Below, in pieces: positions 29,614-38,236 of a DNA stretch of 40,205 bases (its first letter is position 1; each line of letters opens with the position of its first letter). The DNA lies in contig NZAZ01000147.1 of assembly GCA_002686255.1 (NCBI GenBank), positions 1 through 40,205 on the forward strand, read 5' to 3'. The notes under the pieces were generated by a model that searched no databases, was not told the origin of the DNA, and worked only from the letters and a program-made list of their open reading frames with translations. Both the position numbers and the translations under genes were made by a program. The DNA comes from Rhodospirillaceae bacterium (lineage in GTDB: Bacteria > Pseudomonadota > Alphaproteobacteria > Rhodospirillales > Casp-alpha2).

Positions 29614-30336
29614 ATGACCGAAATCAAGGAAGCGTTGCTGGCGTTCGTCGCCGACACCGGCAGCGACACGTCCGACGCGGAAGTCATGTCGCGGCCGTTG
29701 CAAGACCTCATCGATTCCATCGCCATGGTCCAGTTCCTGTCCTTCATCGAGGAATCCTTCGGCATCGCCATCGAGGATGAGGACGTGACGCCGCGAACCT
29801 TCCGTGACCTGGAGTCCGTCGCCGCGTTCGTCGCCACGGCAATACGGGCGGCCGGAGGAACGGGCGAGACCGATCGGGGCGCGGGCTGGGAAGTCGAAAG
29901 AATCGATTTCGAGACGCTGAAGCAATACTGGCTCGACGTCGGCCACTTCCAGGAGCCGGACAAGAAAATCCGCGAGGTGGTGCGCGTCCTCGGCCCCTAC
30001 GAATGCGTGCTCGACGATCCGCGCCGCGAATCCTACGGCCTGTTCCACGACGGCGGCCTGATCGGCGTCACGCACCTGGTGCAGTGGGACGCGCGCTGGC
30101 TCCGGTATCGGACGCTCAATATCCGCCAGCCGTTCCGGGGTCCGGACCTGGGCTGGATATTGCTGCGCCGGGCGGTGGAACTCGACTGGCGGAACTGGAA
30201 GGTGCCGGGCAAGTTCATGTTCAGTTGGCTCAGGCGTTCCCATATGCCCTGGTCGCTGGCCCACGGTTTCACCGAAATCGACGGCCGTTGGCACGGCGAT
30301 TACATTGCCATGCTCAAGCCCATGACCGAGTTTTAA
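29614..30336 (+). CDS. Acyl carrier protein fused to a GNAT acyltransferase
   Basis: 240 residues. Residues 1-80 form a carrier-protein domain with the attachment serine S35 in LIDSIAMVQFLSFIEESFGI, closest in feel to DltC-type carriers (D-S rather than the DSL of fatty-acid ACP). A short linker (81-92) leads to a GNAT-like domain (about 93-237) with the pyrophosphate-loop motif IRQPFRGPDLGWILLRRA (170-187). A donor on the carrier arm and a transferase in one chain suggest that the group loaded by the preceding ligase is moved directly to an amine or similar acceptor. The start is ATG 29614; a GTG at 29584 overlapping the ligase stop would add ten residues. The gap from the ligase is only 26 bases. 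Confidence 0.75.
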   Translation: MTEIKEALLAFVADTGSDTSDAEVMSRPLQDLIDSIAMVQFLSFIEESFGIAIEDEDVTPRTFRDLESVAAFVATAIRAAGGTGETDRGAGWEVERIDFETLKQYWLDVGHFQEPDKKIREVVRVLGPYECVLDDPRRESYGLFHDGGLIGVTHLVQWDARWLRYRTLNIRQPFRGPDLGWILLRRAVELDWRNWKVPGKFMFSWLRRSHMPWSLAHGFTEIDGRWHGDYIAMLKPMTEF

Positions 30337-30361
30337 CGGGGCCGCCGCCTCGGGGGGTAAG

Positions 30362-30526
30362 ATGGTGCCGGTACCGGTGCCGGGCGGGGTGCTGGCCATC
30401 GATCCCGATACCGGCGATATCATCGGCGCCGTCGGCATCTCCGGCGGCAGTGGCGAAAACAACGAAGCCTGCGCCGTCGCCGGCATCGAGGCCGCGGGTC
30501 TGAAGGCCGAGCCGGGCGGCGGCTAG
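30362..30526 (+). pseudogene. C-terminal remnant of a GlcG/HbpS-type haem-binding protein
   Basis: The 54-codon frame reads PVPGGVLAIDPDTGDIIGAVGISGGSGENNEACAVAGIEAAGL in its middle part (quoted here in pieces: PVPGGVLAID, IIGAVGISGG, AVAGIEAAGL). This is the C-terminal third of the DUF336 (GlcG/HbpS) family. The N-terminal two thirds are missing: upstream codons in this frame run into the ACP-GNAT 3' end. No ribosome site precedes the ATG. A 5'-truncated relic is the likely status. Confidence 0.65.
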
Positions 30527-30605
30527 GCTTCTCCCTCCCTCTCCTCCCTCGCCTAAGCCCGGGCCTTTCTTTTACCGATTTACACCGCTTCGGAGTCGTG
30601 ATTTC

Positions 30606-30653
30606 ATGTCATTCATGCTTCATGAAAGTGTCGTAAACTTCGGACCGGATAAC
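30606..30653 (+). promoter_or_regulatory. Pho-box-like site and -10 box upstream of phnD
   Basis: Three heptamers in 11-base phase resemble the PhoB half-site CTGTCAT: ATGTCAT (30606-30612), GCTTCAT (30617-30623) and GTGTCGT (30628-30634). GATAAC at 30648-30653 could be the -10 box. The placement, about 10-15 bases upstream of a -10 with no good -35, is that of a PhoB-activated promoter. The match of the middle half-site is weak. Confidence 0.5.
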
Positions 30654-30684
30654 AAAATCCGGCTGAAACCAGGGAGAAATCGAA

Positions 30685-31713
30685 ATGACAAAATTAAAGA
30701 CCCTTTCCTTTTATCTTATCGCCGGCCTGGTCCTCGCCGGGCTGGTGGCCGCGAACCCGGCCTCGGCCGCGTGTAAGAACCGCGGCGATCTGGACATCCG
30801 CTTCTGCGACGACGACGGCGACCTGGTCGCCGACACGCCGGCGGATTCCAGCAAGTGGCTCAATCCGGGTACCATCGTGTTTTCCTACACGCCGGTCGAG
30901 GACCCGTCCGTCTATGAGAACGTGTTCACCGAGTTCATGGACTATCTGGCCAAGGCCACCGGCAAGAAGGTCAAGTGGTATGGCGCCGAATCCTATGCCG
31001 CGCAGGTCGAGGCCATGCGGTCCGGGCGTTTGCACGTCGCCGGCATCTCCACCGGGCCGACGGTGTTCGGCGTCAACCTGGCCGGTTACGTGCCGATCGC
31101 CATCATGGGCAAGCACGACGGCAGGTTCGGCTACCGCCTGCAGCTCATCACCCACAAGTCGACCGACATCAAGAAGGTGTCGGACCTCAAGGGCCGCAAG
31201 ATCGCCCACGTGACGCCGTCGTCGAATTCCGGCAACCAGGCGCCGCGGGCGCTGTTCAAGTCGCTGGGCGTGGTCCCGGACAAGGACTACAAGGTGACGT
31301 ACTCGGGCAAGCACGACAACTCGATCATGGGCGTCGCCAACAAGGACTACGACGCCGCGCCGATCGCGTCGAGCGTCCTCGACCGCATGCACGACAAGGG
31401 CATCGTCAACAAGAACGACCTTCGCTTCATCTGGCAGTCGAAGCTGTTCCCGACCACGTCGTATGGCTATGCCCACAACCTGCACCCCGATCTTCAGCGG
31501 CAGATTACCTATGCCTTCCTTTCCTTCGACTGGAAGGGTACGGCCCTGAATAAGGAATTCGGCAAGAAGTCCGACCGCTTCATCTCGATCAGCTTCAAGG
31601 ACCACTGGACCGACATCCGCACCATCCAGAAAACCAATGGCACGGTGTACACCCAGGAATCTCTCAAGGGCCTGAAGGTCAAAAAGAAGAAGAAAAAGAA
31701 AAAGAAGAGCTAA
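30685..31713 (+). CDS. phnD: Phosphonate/phosphite-type ABC transporter binding protein
   Basis: 342-residue periplasmic binding protein. The signal peptide (about 1-28) ends NPASA-A. An N-terminal extension with CDDDGDLVADTP precedes the PhnD-family core from about residue 55 (TIVFSYTPVEDPSVYENVF). The ligand loop THKSTDI...HVTPSSNSGNQAPRALF carries the serines and the Asn/Gln expected to bind a phosphorus oxyanion. The C-terminus is odd: VKKKKKKKKKS, nine lysines in a row. The ligand may be a phosphonate, phosphite or phosphate; no C-P lyase or phosphonatase lies nearby to decide. It heads a four-gene transporter operon behind a Pho-box-like site. Confidence 0.88.
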   Translation: MTKLKTLSFYLIAGLVLAGLVAANPASAACKNRGDLDIRFCDDDGDLVADTPADSSKWLNPGTIVFSYTPVEDPSVYENVFTEFMDYLAKATGKKVKWYGAESYAAQVEAMRSGRLHVAGISTGPTVFGVNLAGYVPIAIMGKHDGRFGYRLQLITHKSTDIKKVSDLKGRKIAHVTPSSNSGNQAPRALFKSLGVVPDKDYKVTYSGKHDNSIMGVANKDYDAAPIASSVLDRMHDKGIVNKNDLRFIWQSKLFPTTSYGYAHNLHPDLQRQITYAFLSFDWKGTALNKEFGKKSDRFISISFKDHWTDIRTIQKTNGTVYTQESLKGLKVKKKKKKKKKS

Positions 31714-31797
31714 GGGCCTGACCTAAACCCGAACAAACTGCAACGTCGTGGCCGCCCCCTGCAAGGGCGGCCATGATTGCAGGGGGTAACCAGTTCC

Positions 31798-32643
31798 ATG
31801 CTCACCATTACCGATCTCGTCAAGACTTACCCCACGGGCGCGATGGCGCTCAAGGGCGTGAGCCTCGTTGTTGACGAACCGCAGGTGGTGGCCATCATCG
31901 GCCCTTCGGGGGCCGGAAAATCGACGCTGATCCGGTGCATCAACCGCCTGGTGGAGCCCACATTGGGGAGCGTCAGCCTGGAAGGCACCGAAATCACGAC
32001 CCTCGGGCGCGGCGATCTCAGGAAGGCGCGGCGCCGCATGGGCATGATCTTCCAGGAATACAACCTGGTCGAACGCCTGACGGTGATGGAAAACGTTCTC
32101 TCCGGGCGTTTGGGCTACGTCAATTTCTGGCAGGCCTACCTTAGGCGCTATCCCCCGTCGGACGTGGACGCCGCCTTCAAGCTTCTGGAAAGGGTGGGCT
32201 TGACCGGTTACCAGGATACCCGCGCCGACGCCCTTTCCGGCGGCCAGCGCCAGCGTGTCGGCATCGCCCGCGCCCTGATGCAGAAGCCGGACCTGTTGCT
32301 GGTCGACGAACCGACCGCCAGCCTCGACCCCAAGACATCGCGCCAAATCATGCGCATCCTCGTCGAGCTGGCCCACGAACTCGGCACCCCGGCCCTGGTC
32401 AACATCCATGACGTTGCCCTGGCGCAGACGTTCTCGGACCGCATCGTCGGCTTGCGCGAGGGCGAGATCGTTTTCGACGGCACGGCCAAGGACGTCAGCG
32501 CCGACGTCCTGACCGAGATTTACGGCGAAGAGGACTGGAGCACCACCATCCGGACCGACGACGACGAGGACAAGTATGGGAACGGCGACGCCAAGCCGGA
32601 GAAAAAGGACAAGGGCTTCGTCCGGGAAGCCTCCGCCGGATGA
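31798..32643 (+). CDS. phnC: Phosphonate-type ABC transporter ATPase
   Basis: 281 residues. Walker A GPSGAGKS (35-42), signature LSGGQRQR, Walker [14 protein letters not shown] and the H-loop NIHDVALAQ are complete. A C-terminal charged extension of about 30 residues ([20 protein letters not shown]) lies beyond the usual end. ATG 31798 is chosen because it starts the conserved [11 protein letters not shown]; a TTG seven codons earlier is less likely. The stop overlaps the next gene by four bases (ATGA). It energises import through the two PhnE permeases. Confidence 0.93.
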   Translation: MLTITDLVKTYPTGAMALKGVSLVVDEPQVVAIIGPSGAGKSTLIRCINRLVEPTLGSVSLEGTEITTLGRGDLRKARRRMGMIFQEYNLVERLTVMENVLSGRLGYVNFWQAYLRRYPPSDVDAAFKLLERVGLTGYQDTRADALSGGQRQRVGIARALMQKPDLLLVDEPTASLDPKTSRQIMRILVELAHELGTPALVNIHDVALAQTFSDRIVGLREGEIVFDGTAKDVSADVLTEIYGEEDWSTTIRTDDDEDKYGNGDAKPEKKDKGFVREASAG

Positions 32644-33455
32644 GCGGCTTGGCGGACCCCTCAAACGCCGAACGGCTTGAATGGCATACCATCAAGCTGA
32701 TCGAAAACCCTGTCTACCGTTACGGCCTTCTCGGCCTTGTCGTGGCCTATCTGTTCTGGTCCGTGGGCTCGCTGGAGGTGGACTGGGCGCGGGTGGCCCG
32801 GGGGTTCCCCCGGGCGGGAGACATGTTTTCCCGCATGTTCCCGCCCAATTTCAGCCGTTGGGAGCTGTTGTCACGCGAGCTCCTGGTCAGCGTTCAGATG
32901 GCGTTTGCGGCCAGCTTCTTCGGCATGATCCTGGCCGTGCCGCTCGGGCTGTGCGCGGCGTCCAACCTGGCGCCCCGGTCCGTCTATCTGGCGGCCCGGT
33001 TCATCATCATTCTCAGCCGCACCTTCCATGAGATCATCTGGGCCATCTTTTTCGTCAAGATCGTCGGCTTCGGGCCGTTGGCGGGGGCGCTGACGCTGAT
33101 CGTGGCCAGCGTCAGCTTCATTTCCAAGATGATGGCGGAAGACATCGAAAACATGCCGCCGGGCCAGATGGAGGCAATAAGGGCGACGGGCGCCAGTTTC
33201 ATGAAGTTCCTGGTCTACTGCATCACGCCACAGGCGCTGCCCCGTTATCTTGGGGTTTCCATTTACCGGCTGGACGCCAACATCCGCCATTCGACCATCG
33301 TCGGCATCGTCGGCGGCGGCGGTATCGGCCAGGTCCTGGCGGCTTCGTTCAAACGCTATGACTACGATTTCTCGCTCGCCATCCTGCTCACCATCATCGC
33401 CCTGGTGTTCCTGGGCGAAATCTTTTCCAACTGGGCCCGGAGCCGCCTGAGATGA
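32640..33455 (+). CDS. phnE: Phosphonate-type ABC transporter permease 1
   Basis: 271-residue inner-membrane permease with a first TM near 25-40, then a periplasmic stretch and four to five more TMs from about 78. The permease loop [25 protein letters not shown] appears here as [14 protein letters not shown], contacting PhnC, and [17 protein letters not shown] is the family C-terminal signature. Both ends overlap neighbours by ATGA, so the operon is translationally coupled. Its pairing with a second, different permease suggests a heterodimeric channel. Confidence 0.92.
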   Translation: MSGLADPSNAERLEWHTIKLIENPVYRYGLLGLVVAYLFWSVGSLEVDWARVARGFPRAGDMFSRMFPPNFSRWELLSRELLVSVQMAFAASFFGMILAVPLGLCAASNLAPRSVYLAARFIIILSRTFHEIIWAIFFVKIVGFGPLAGALTLIVASVSFISKMMAEDIENMPPGQMEAIRATGASFMKFLVYCITPQALPRYLGVSIYRLDANIRHSTIVGIVGGGGIGQVLAASFKRYDYDFSLAILLTIIALVFLGEIFSNWARSRLR

Positions 33456-34264
33456 GCCCCGCCGAACACGCCCTGAAGCATCCCGAAATCTGGCGGCGGT
33501 TCTCGCCCCGCCAGACGCTGATCCGCTACGTCTGGTACGTGGGCGTCGTGTTCGTCGCCGTCTGGTCGGTCCGTAGCCTCAACCTGCCGTGGGAATACTT
33601 CGAAGACGCCATGGAACAGGCCATGGACCTGTTTACCCGGATGGTGCCGCCCGATTGGAAGGTTTTCAGCGAGGTTGTCGATGCCCTCGTCGAAACCATT
33701 CACATCGCCACTCTGGGCACCATCGTCACCGTGTTCATCTCCTTTCCCATCGCCTTCCTGGCGGCCCGCAACACCACCGTCAACCGGACGACCTGGGTCA
33801 TCGGGCGTTTTATCCTGGTGGCGTCGCGCTCGATCAACACCGTCGTCTGGGCGCTCCTGTTCGTCGCCATTTTCGGTCCCGGTCCCGTCGCCGGCATCTG
33901 GGCTATCGCCTTCCGTTCCATAGGCTTCATGGGCAAGCTGGTGGCCGAGGCCATCGAGGAAATCGATGAAGGCGCCGTCGAGGCCATTGAGGCAACGGGG
34001 GCCAGCCGGCTTCAGGTCCTCTGGGTCGGCATCCTGCCCCAGGTCCTGCCGGTGATTTACGGGACCACGATCTACCGCTGGGACATCAACATCCGTGAAT
34101 CGACGGTGCTCGGCTTCGTCGGCGCCGGCGGCATCGGTATTCTTCTTTATTCGACGATGAACCTTTTCCGCTGGGAACAGGTATCCGTCCTCCTGATCGC
34201 CATTTTCTGCGTTGTTGTGATCAGCGAGTTCATTTCGGCGGCGGCGAGAAGCCGCATCACCTGA
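33452..34264 (+). CDS. phnE2: Phosphonate-type ABC transporter permease 2
   Basis: 270 residues, homologous to but clearly distinct from permease 1. It has the same order of elements: an N-terminal TM (about 25-45), TMs from about 85 onwards, the loop VEAIEATGASRLQVLWVGILP and the ending REST-VLGFVGAGGIGILLY. With permease 1 it would form the membrane channel of the PhnD/C system. It starts at an ATGA overlap. A HAD phosphatase gene follows 35 bases later on the same strand. Confidence 0.92.
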   Translation: MSPAEHALKHPEIWRRFSPRQTLIRYVWYVGVVFVAVWSVRSLNLPWEYFEDAMEQAMDLFTRMVPPDWKVFSEVVDALVETIHIATLGTIVTVFISFPIAFLAARNTTVNRTTWVIGRFILVASRSINTVVWALLFVAIFGPGPVAGIWAIAFRSIGFMGKLVAEAIEEIDEGAVEAIEATGASRLQVLWVGILPQVLPVIYGTTIYRWDINIRESTVLGFVGAGGIGILLYSTMNLFRWEQVSVLLIAIFCVVVISEFISAAARSRIT

Positions 34265-34299
34265 CGCCGATTAACGGACATCGACGAAAGCCCCCCGCC

Positions 34300-35106
34300 A
34301 TGCAGCCCCTTGACGCCTTTCCCGAAGACGCCCGGCGCCGGATCAAGGCCGTTTTGGCCGACATCGACGACACCCTGACGACGGCGGGGAAGCTGACGGC
34401 CGATGCCTACGCGGCCCTGGAGCGGCTGCAAGGCGCCGGGTTCCTGGTGCTGCCGATCACCGGCCGGCCGGCCGGGTGGTGCGACCATATCGCCCGCATG
34501 TGGCCGGTGGACGCGGTGGTAGGCGAAAACGGGGCGTTTTATTTCCGTTACGACCAGGCAACGAAAACCTTCACCAAGCGCTATCACGATCCCGACGAGG
34601 TCAGGGCCGAAAACCGCCGCCGTCTCGAGGCCGTCGGCGAAGAAATCCTGGACAGCGTCCCCGGAACGGCGATGGCCTCGGACCAGCCCTACCGGGAATC
34701 GGACCTGGCCATCGACTATTGCGAGGACGTGGCGCGCCTGTCCGACGACGACGTCGGGCGCATCGTCGAAATCTTCGAAAACGCCGGCGCCACCGCCAAA
34801 ATCAGCTCGGTCCATGTCAACGGCTGGTTCGGGGATTATGACAAGCTGGCGATGACCCGCCGGGCGCTGGCGGAATGTTTCGGTATCGATATTGACGCCG
34901 ACCGGAGGCAGATCGCGTTCATCGGCGATTCCCCCAACGACGCGCCGATGTTCGAACATTTCCCCCATGCCGTCGGCGTCGCCAACGTCCGCGACTTTGA
35001 AAGCCGGCTGACGGCGACCCCGGCTTACGTGACCGCGTCGGCCGGCGGCGCCGGGTTCGCCGAGGCCGCCGAGGCGCTGTGCCGGACCAGGAACGCCGCC
35101 GATTGA
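34300..35106 (+). CDS. HAD-IIB family phosphatase
   Basis: 268-residue Cof-type HAD hydrolase. Motif I is VLADIDDTLT with nucleophile D21 and acid D23. Motif II lies in VLPITGRPAGW, the motif III lysine probably in the DKLAM segment, and motif IV is FIGDSPNDAPMF. A cap domain of the IIB type fills about 85-190. Relatives include mannosyl-3-phosphoglycerate and sucrose phosphatases, but none can be assigned here. It follows the phn transporter by 35 bases, so it may act on a phosphorylated organic compound in phosphorus acquisition. Phosphonoacetaldehyde hydrolase is excluded because that enzyme has a different cap type. Confidence 0.8.
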   Translation: MQPLDAFPEDARRRIKAVLADIDDTLTTAGKLTADAYAALERLQGAGFLVLPITGRPAGWCDHIARMWPVDAVVGENGAFYFRYDQATKTFTKRYHDPDEVRAENRRRLEAVGEEILDSVPGTAMASDQPYRESDLAIDYCEDVARLSDDDVGRIVEIFENAGATAKISSVHVNGWFGDYDKLAMTRRALAECFGIDIDADRRQIAFIGDSPNDAPMFEHFPHAVGVANVRDFESRLTATPAYVTASAGGAGFAEAAEALCRTRNAAD

Positions 35107-35517
35107 CCCGCGCTAAGCTGTTGGTCGTGCCTCTTGTTGCCGCCGCCGCCTTCGCCGTGCTGGCGCTGCCGGTGCCGGCGGGCACCGGGTACGCCTATGG
35201 CGTTTTTTTCGGCCATGAGTATGGCGATGAGCCTGTTCGCGATTCTGCCCGGTTCCATCGTCGTGATGGCGCCTTTCGCGGCGGAGGTCGCCGAGGCCTC
35301 GGGCCTGCCGTTGTTGGCGGTGCTGATGATCATCGTCAACGGCTTTTCGACCGCGATCTTCCCCTATCAAGGCGGCCCCATCCCGGTCGGCCTGCGCCTC
35401 GGCGGGGCGACCTTGATGGACGGATTGCGGGTGACGTTGCCGATGGCCCTGATTACCGTGGTCGCCTTGCTACCGCTGCAATTCTTCTGGTGGCGGTGGT
35501 TGAGCAACCTGCCGTGA
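35103..35517 (+). pseudogene. Decayed SLC13/DASS-type transporter gene
   Basis: A TTG overlapping the HAD stop opens a frame reading LTRAKLLVVPLVAAAAFAVLA and then PVPAG, like the first helix of an SLC13 permease. After about 36 codons the similarity jumps to another frame (from about 35216): MSLFAILPGSIVVMAPFA, AIFPYQGGPIPVG and TLPMALITVVALLPLQFFWW. This is the C-terminal end of the same family. The 300-odd central residues of a normal ~450-residue transporter are missing, so an internal deletion with a frameshift is inferred. Confidence 0.6.
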
Positions 35518-35527
35518 GGGAGGGATG

Positions 35528-36397
35528 ATGGAAATAACCTGTGTTTGGGATGCCGGGGCCCTGCTCGGCGAAGGACCGGTTTGGGACCGGAAATCCGGGT
35601 TTCTCTATTGGGTCGACATCAAAAACGGCCATCTTCACCGTTATGGGCCGTCGGACGGCAGCCGGAAAACGCTCGAAATCGGCCAGGAAATCGGCTGCAT
35701 CGCCCTAAGGCGGGGCGGCGGGTTGGTGGCGGCCGTCAGCGGCGGCTTCGCTTTTTTGGATCCCGGCACGGGCGCCCTCGATCATATTTCGGACCCGGAA
35801 CAGGACCTTCCCGGAAACCGTTTCAACGACTGCAAATGCGACCCCGCCGGCCGGTTCCTCGCCGGCTCCATGGATGACGCCATCGAAAAACCCACCGGCG
35901 CCCTTTACAGCCTGGACAGCGCTTTAACGGTGACAAAACTTTTCGGCGGCTACACCGTTTGCAACGGGCCGGCGTTTTCCCCCGACGGCGACACGCTTTA
36001 TTTTTCCGACACCGTGGGACGCGCGCTTCTGGCCTTCGATTACGACCCCAAGACGGGAACGGCCGGGGACAAGCGGCTGTTCGCGCGGATTCCCGAAGAC
36101 CAGGGGTTTCCGGACGGGTTGACGGTCGATTCCGAAGGCGGCGTCTGGAACGCCCATTGGGACGGATGGCGGGTGACGCGGTATCTGCCCGATGGAAAGA
36201 TAGACCGCGTCATCGAGCTTCCGGTGCCGAGGGTGACGAGCTGCGCCTTCGGTGGTGAAGACCTGGACGTCCTTTATATTACCTCGGCCCGCACCGAATT
36301 GGACGATGAGGCGCTTGCCGCGGCGCCGCTGTCGGGCGGGCTGTTCTCCGTCAAAGTGGATGTCCGGGGGATATTGCCGGACCTTTTCAACGGTTAG
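35528..36397 (+). CDS. SMP-30/gluconolactonase family sugar lactonase
   Basis: 289-residue six-bladed beta-propeller. Metal and substrate residues sit at the usual places: the Glu in LLGEGPVWD (about 14-22), the Asn in CNGPAFSPDGDTLYFSDT (about 145-162) and the Asp in GFPDGLTVDSEGGVWNAHW (about 195-213). RFNDCKCDPAGRF is the family loop. Likely a sugar-acid lactone hydrolase in the cytoplasm (no signal peptide). The second of two adjacent ATGs is preferred for ribosome-site spacing from GAGGGAGGG. It lies 10 bases after the transporter remnant, which may once have imported its substrate. It converges on lepA. Confidence 0.85.
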   Translation: MEITCVWDAGALLGEGPVWDRKSGFLYWVDIKNGHLHRYGPSDGSRKTLEIGQEIGCIALRRGGGLVAAVSGGFAFLDPGTGALDHISDPEQDLPGNRFNDCKCDPAGRFLAGSMDDAIEKPTGALYSLDSALTVTKLFGGYTVCNGPAFSPDGDTLYFSDTVGRALLAFDYDPKTGTAGDKRLFARIPEDQGFPDGLTVDSEGGVWNAHWDGWRVTRYLPDGKIDRVIELPVPRVTSCAFGGEDLDVLYITSARTELDDEALAAAPLSGGLFSVKVDVRGILPDLFNG

Positions 36398-36436
36398 TGG
36401 AGGCACGGCCGAGGCGCGGGCGGCGTCTGGACGGGA

Positions 36437-38236
36437 TTAATCCTCGGTCTTCAGCGCCTCCAAAAAGGCGCTTTGCGGGATTTCGACGTTGCCGAACTGG
36501 CGCATCCGCTTTTTGCCTTTCTTTTGCTTGTCGAGCAATTTGCGTTTGCGCGTCACGTCGCCGCCGTAGCATTTCGCGGTGACGTCCTTGCGCATGGCGC
36601 TGACGGTGGAGCGCGCAATGATCTTGCCGCCGATCGCCGCCTGGATGGCGATCTTGAACAACTGGCGCGGGATCAGGCCCTTGAGCTTGCCGCAGATGGC
36701 GCGGCCGCGGCTTTCGGCGTGGCTTGAGTGGACGATGAAGCTGAGCGCGTCCACCGGCTCGGAATTGACCAGGATCGACACCTTGACCAGATCGCCTTCG
36801 GCGTAATCCTCCAGTTCGTAATCGAAGCTGGCGTAACCGCGCGACACCGACTTCAGGCGGTCGTAGAAGTCGATCACCACCTCGTTCAACGGCAGCCGGT
36901 AGCGCAGCATGGCGCGCTGGCCGACGTAGGTGAGCTCCGTCTGTTCGCCGCGGCGATCGGTGCACAGCGTCAGTACTGAGCCCAGGTATTCGTCGGGCAC
37001 GATGATGGTGGCGTTGATCCACGGCTCCTCGATGAAATCGATGTCGGTCGGGTCCGGCATATCGACCGGATTGTGCAGCTCCTTCACCTCGCCGGACTTG
37101 GTGTGGATACGGTAGACGACGCTGGGCGCGGTGGTAATCAGGTCGAGATCGAATTCGCGCTCCAGGCGCTGCTGGATGATCTCAAGATGCAAAAGCCCCA
37201 AAAACCCGCAGCGGTAGCCGAGGCCCAAGGCCGCCGACGTTTCGGCCTCGTAATGAAAACTTGCGTCGTTGAGGTGCAGCTTGGCCAGGCTGTCGCGCAA
37301 GTCCTCGTAGACGGCGGAATCGACCGGGAACAGGCCGCAGAACACCACCGGCACCGACGGCTTGAAACCGGGCAGCGCTTCCGCCGCGGGTCGCTTGTCC
37401 TCGGTGATGGTGTCGCCGACCTGGGTATCGGCGACGGTCTTGATGGCGGCGGTAATGAATCCGATTTCGCCGGGGCCGAGTTCCGTGTCCTGGACCGGCT
37501 TCGGCGTGAAGTGGCCGACCTGTTCGACCTGATAGGCGGCGCCCGACGCCATCATCCGGATCTTCATGCCTTTCCTGAGCGCCCCGTCCTTGATGCGGAC
37601 CAGGATCATCACGCCCAGGTACGCATCGTACCAACTGTCCACCAGCAGCGCCTTCAACGGCGCCTCGGCATCGCCCTCGGGCGCCGGCAGGCGTTCGACC
37701 AGGGCTTCGAGCACGTCCTCGATCCCCTGGCCGGTCTTGGCCGAAATTTCGAGCGCGCCGGAGGTGTCCAGCCCGACCACTTCCGATATCTGCTCGCGGA
37801 TGCGGGCCGGTTCGGCGGCCGAAAGGTCGATCTTGTTCAACACCGGCACGATTTCGTGGTCGGCGCCGATGGCCAGGTACGCGTTGGCCAGGGTCTGCGC
37901 CTCGACCCCCTGCGTCGCGTCGACCAAAAGCAGCGAGCCCTCGCAGGCGGCCAGCGAGCGACTGACCTCGTAGGTGAAATCGACGTGGCCGGGGGTGTCC
38001 ATGAGGTTGATCTGATAGGTCTCGCCGTCCCCGGCCTTGTAGTCGAGGCGCACCGTCTGCGCCTTGATGGTGATGCCGCGCTCGCGCTCGATTTCCATGG
38101 TGTCCAGAACCTGCTCGGTCATCTCGCGGTCATCGAGGCCGCCGCACATTTGAATGAGCCGGTCGGCGAGGGTCGATTTGCCGTGGTCGATATGGGCGAT
38201 GATGGCGAAGTTGCGGATATGGGCGAGGTCGCTCAT
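36437..38236 (-). CDS. lepA: Elongation factor 4 (LepA), ribosome back-translocase
   Basis: 599-residue translational GTPase of standard length. G1 is AHIDHGKST (14-22), G3 is DTPGHVDF and G4 is NKID. Domains II, III and V follow, and the LepA-specific C-terminal domain contains [42 protein letters not shown] (quoted from there: [11 protein letters not shown]). It binds ribosomes and aids initiation or back-translocation under stress. The start overlaps the folD stop by four bases (ATGA), so it is coupled to folD. Confidence 0.97.
   Translation of the reverse strand: MSDLAHIRNFAIIAHIDHGKSTLADRLIQMCGGLDDREMTEQVLDTMEIERERGITIKAQTVRLDYKAGDGETYQINLMDTPGHVDFTYEVSRSLAACEGSLLLVDATQGVEAQTLANAYLAIGADHEIVPVLNKIDLSAAEPARIREQISEVVGLDTSGALEISAKTGQGIEDVLEALVERLPAPEGDAEAPLKALLVDSWYDAYLGVMILVRIKDGALRKGMKIRMMASGAAYQVEQVGHFTPKPVQDTELGPGEIGFITAAIKTVADTQVGDTITEDKRPAAEALPGFKPSVPVVFCGLFPVDSAVYEDLRDSLAKLHLNDASFHYEAETSAALGLGYRCGFLGLLHLEIIQQRLEREFDLDLITTAPSVVYRIHTKSGEVKELHNPVDMPDPTDIDFIEEPWINATIIVPDEYLGSVLTLCTDRRGEQTELTYVGQRAMLRYRLPLNEVVIDFYDRLKSVSRGYASFDYELEDYAEGDLVKVSILVNSEPVDALSFIVHSSHAESRGRAICGKLKGLIPRQLFKIAIQAAIGGKIIARSTVSAMRKDVTAKCYGGDVTRKRKLLDKQKKGKKRMRQFGNVEIPQSAFLEALKTED

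Noticed and set aside
30685..35106. Complete phosphonate degradation locus
   Set aside because: Only transport genes and a HAD-IIB phosphatase are present; no phnGHIJKLM, phnX, phnW or ptxD-like gene lies in the window.
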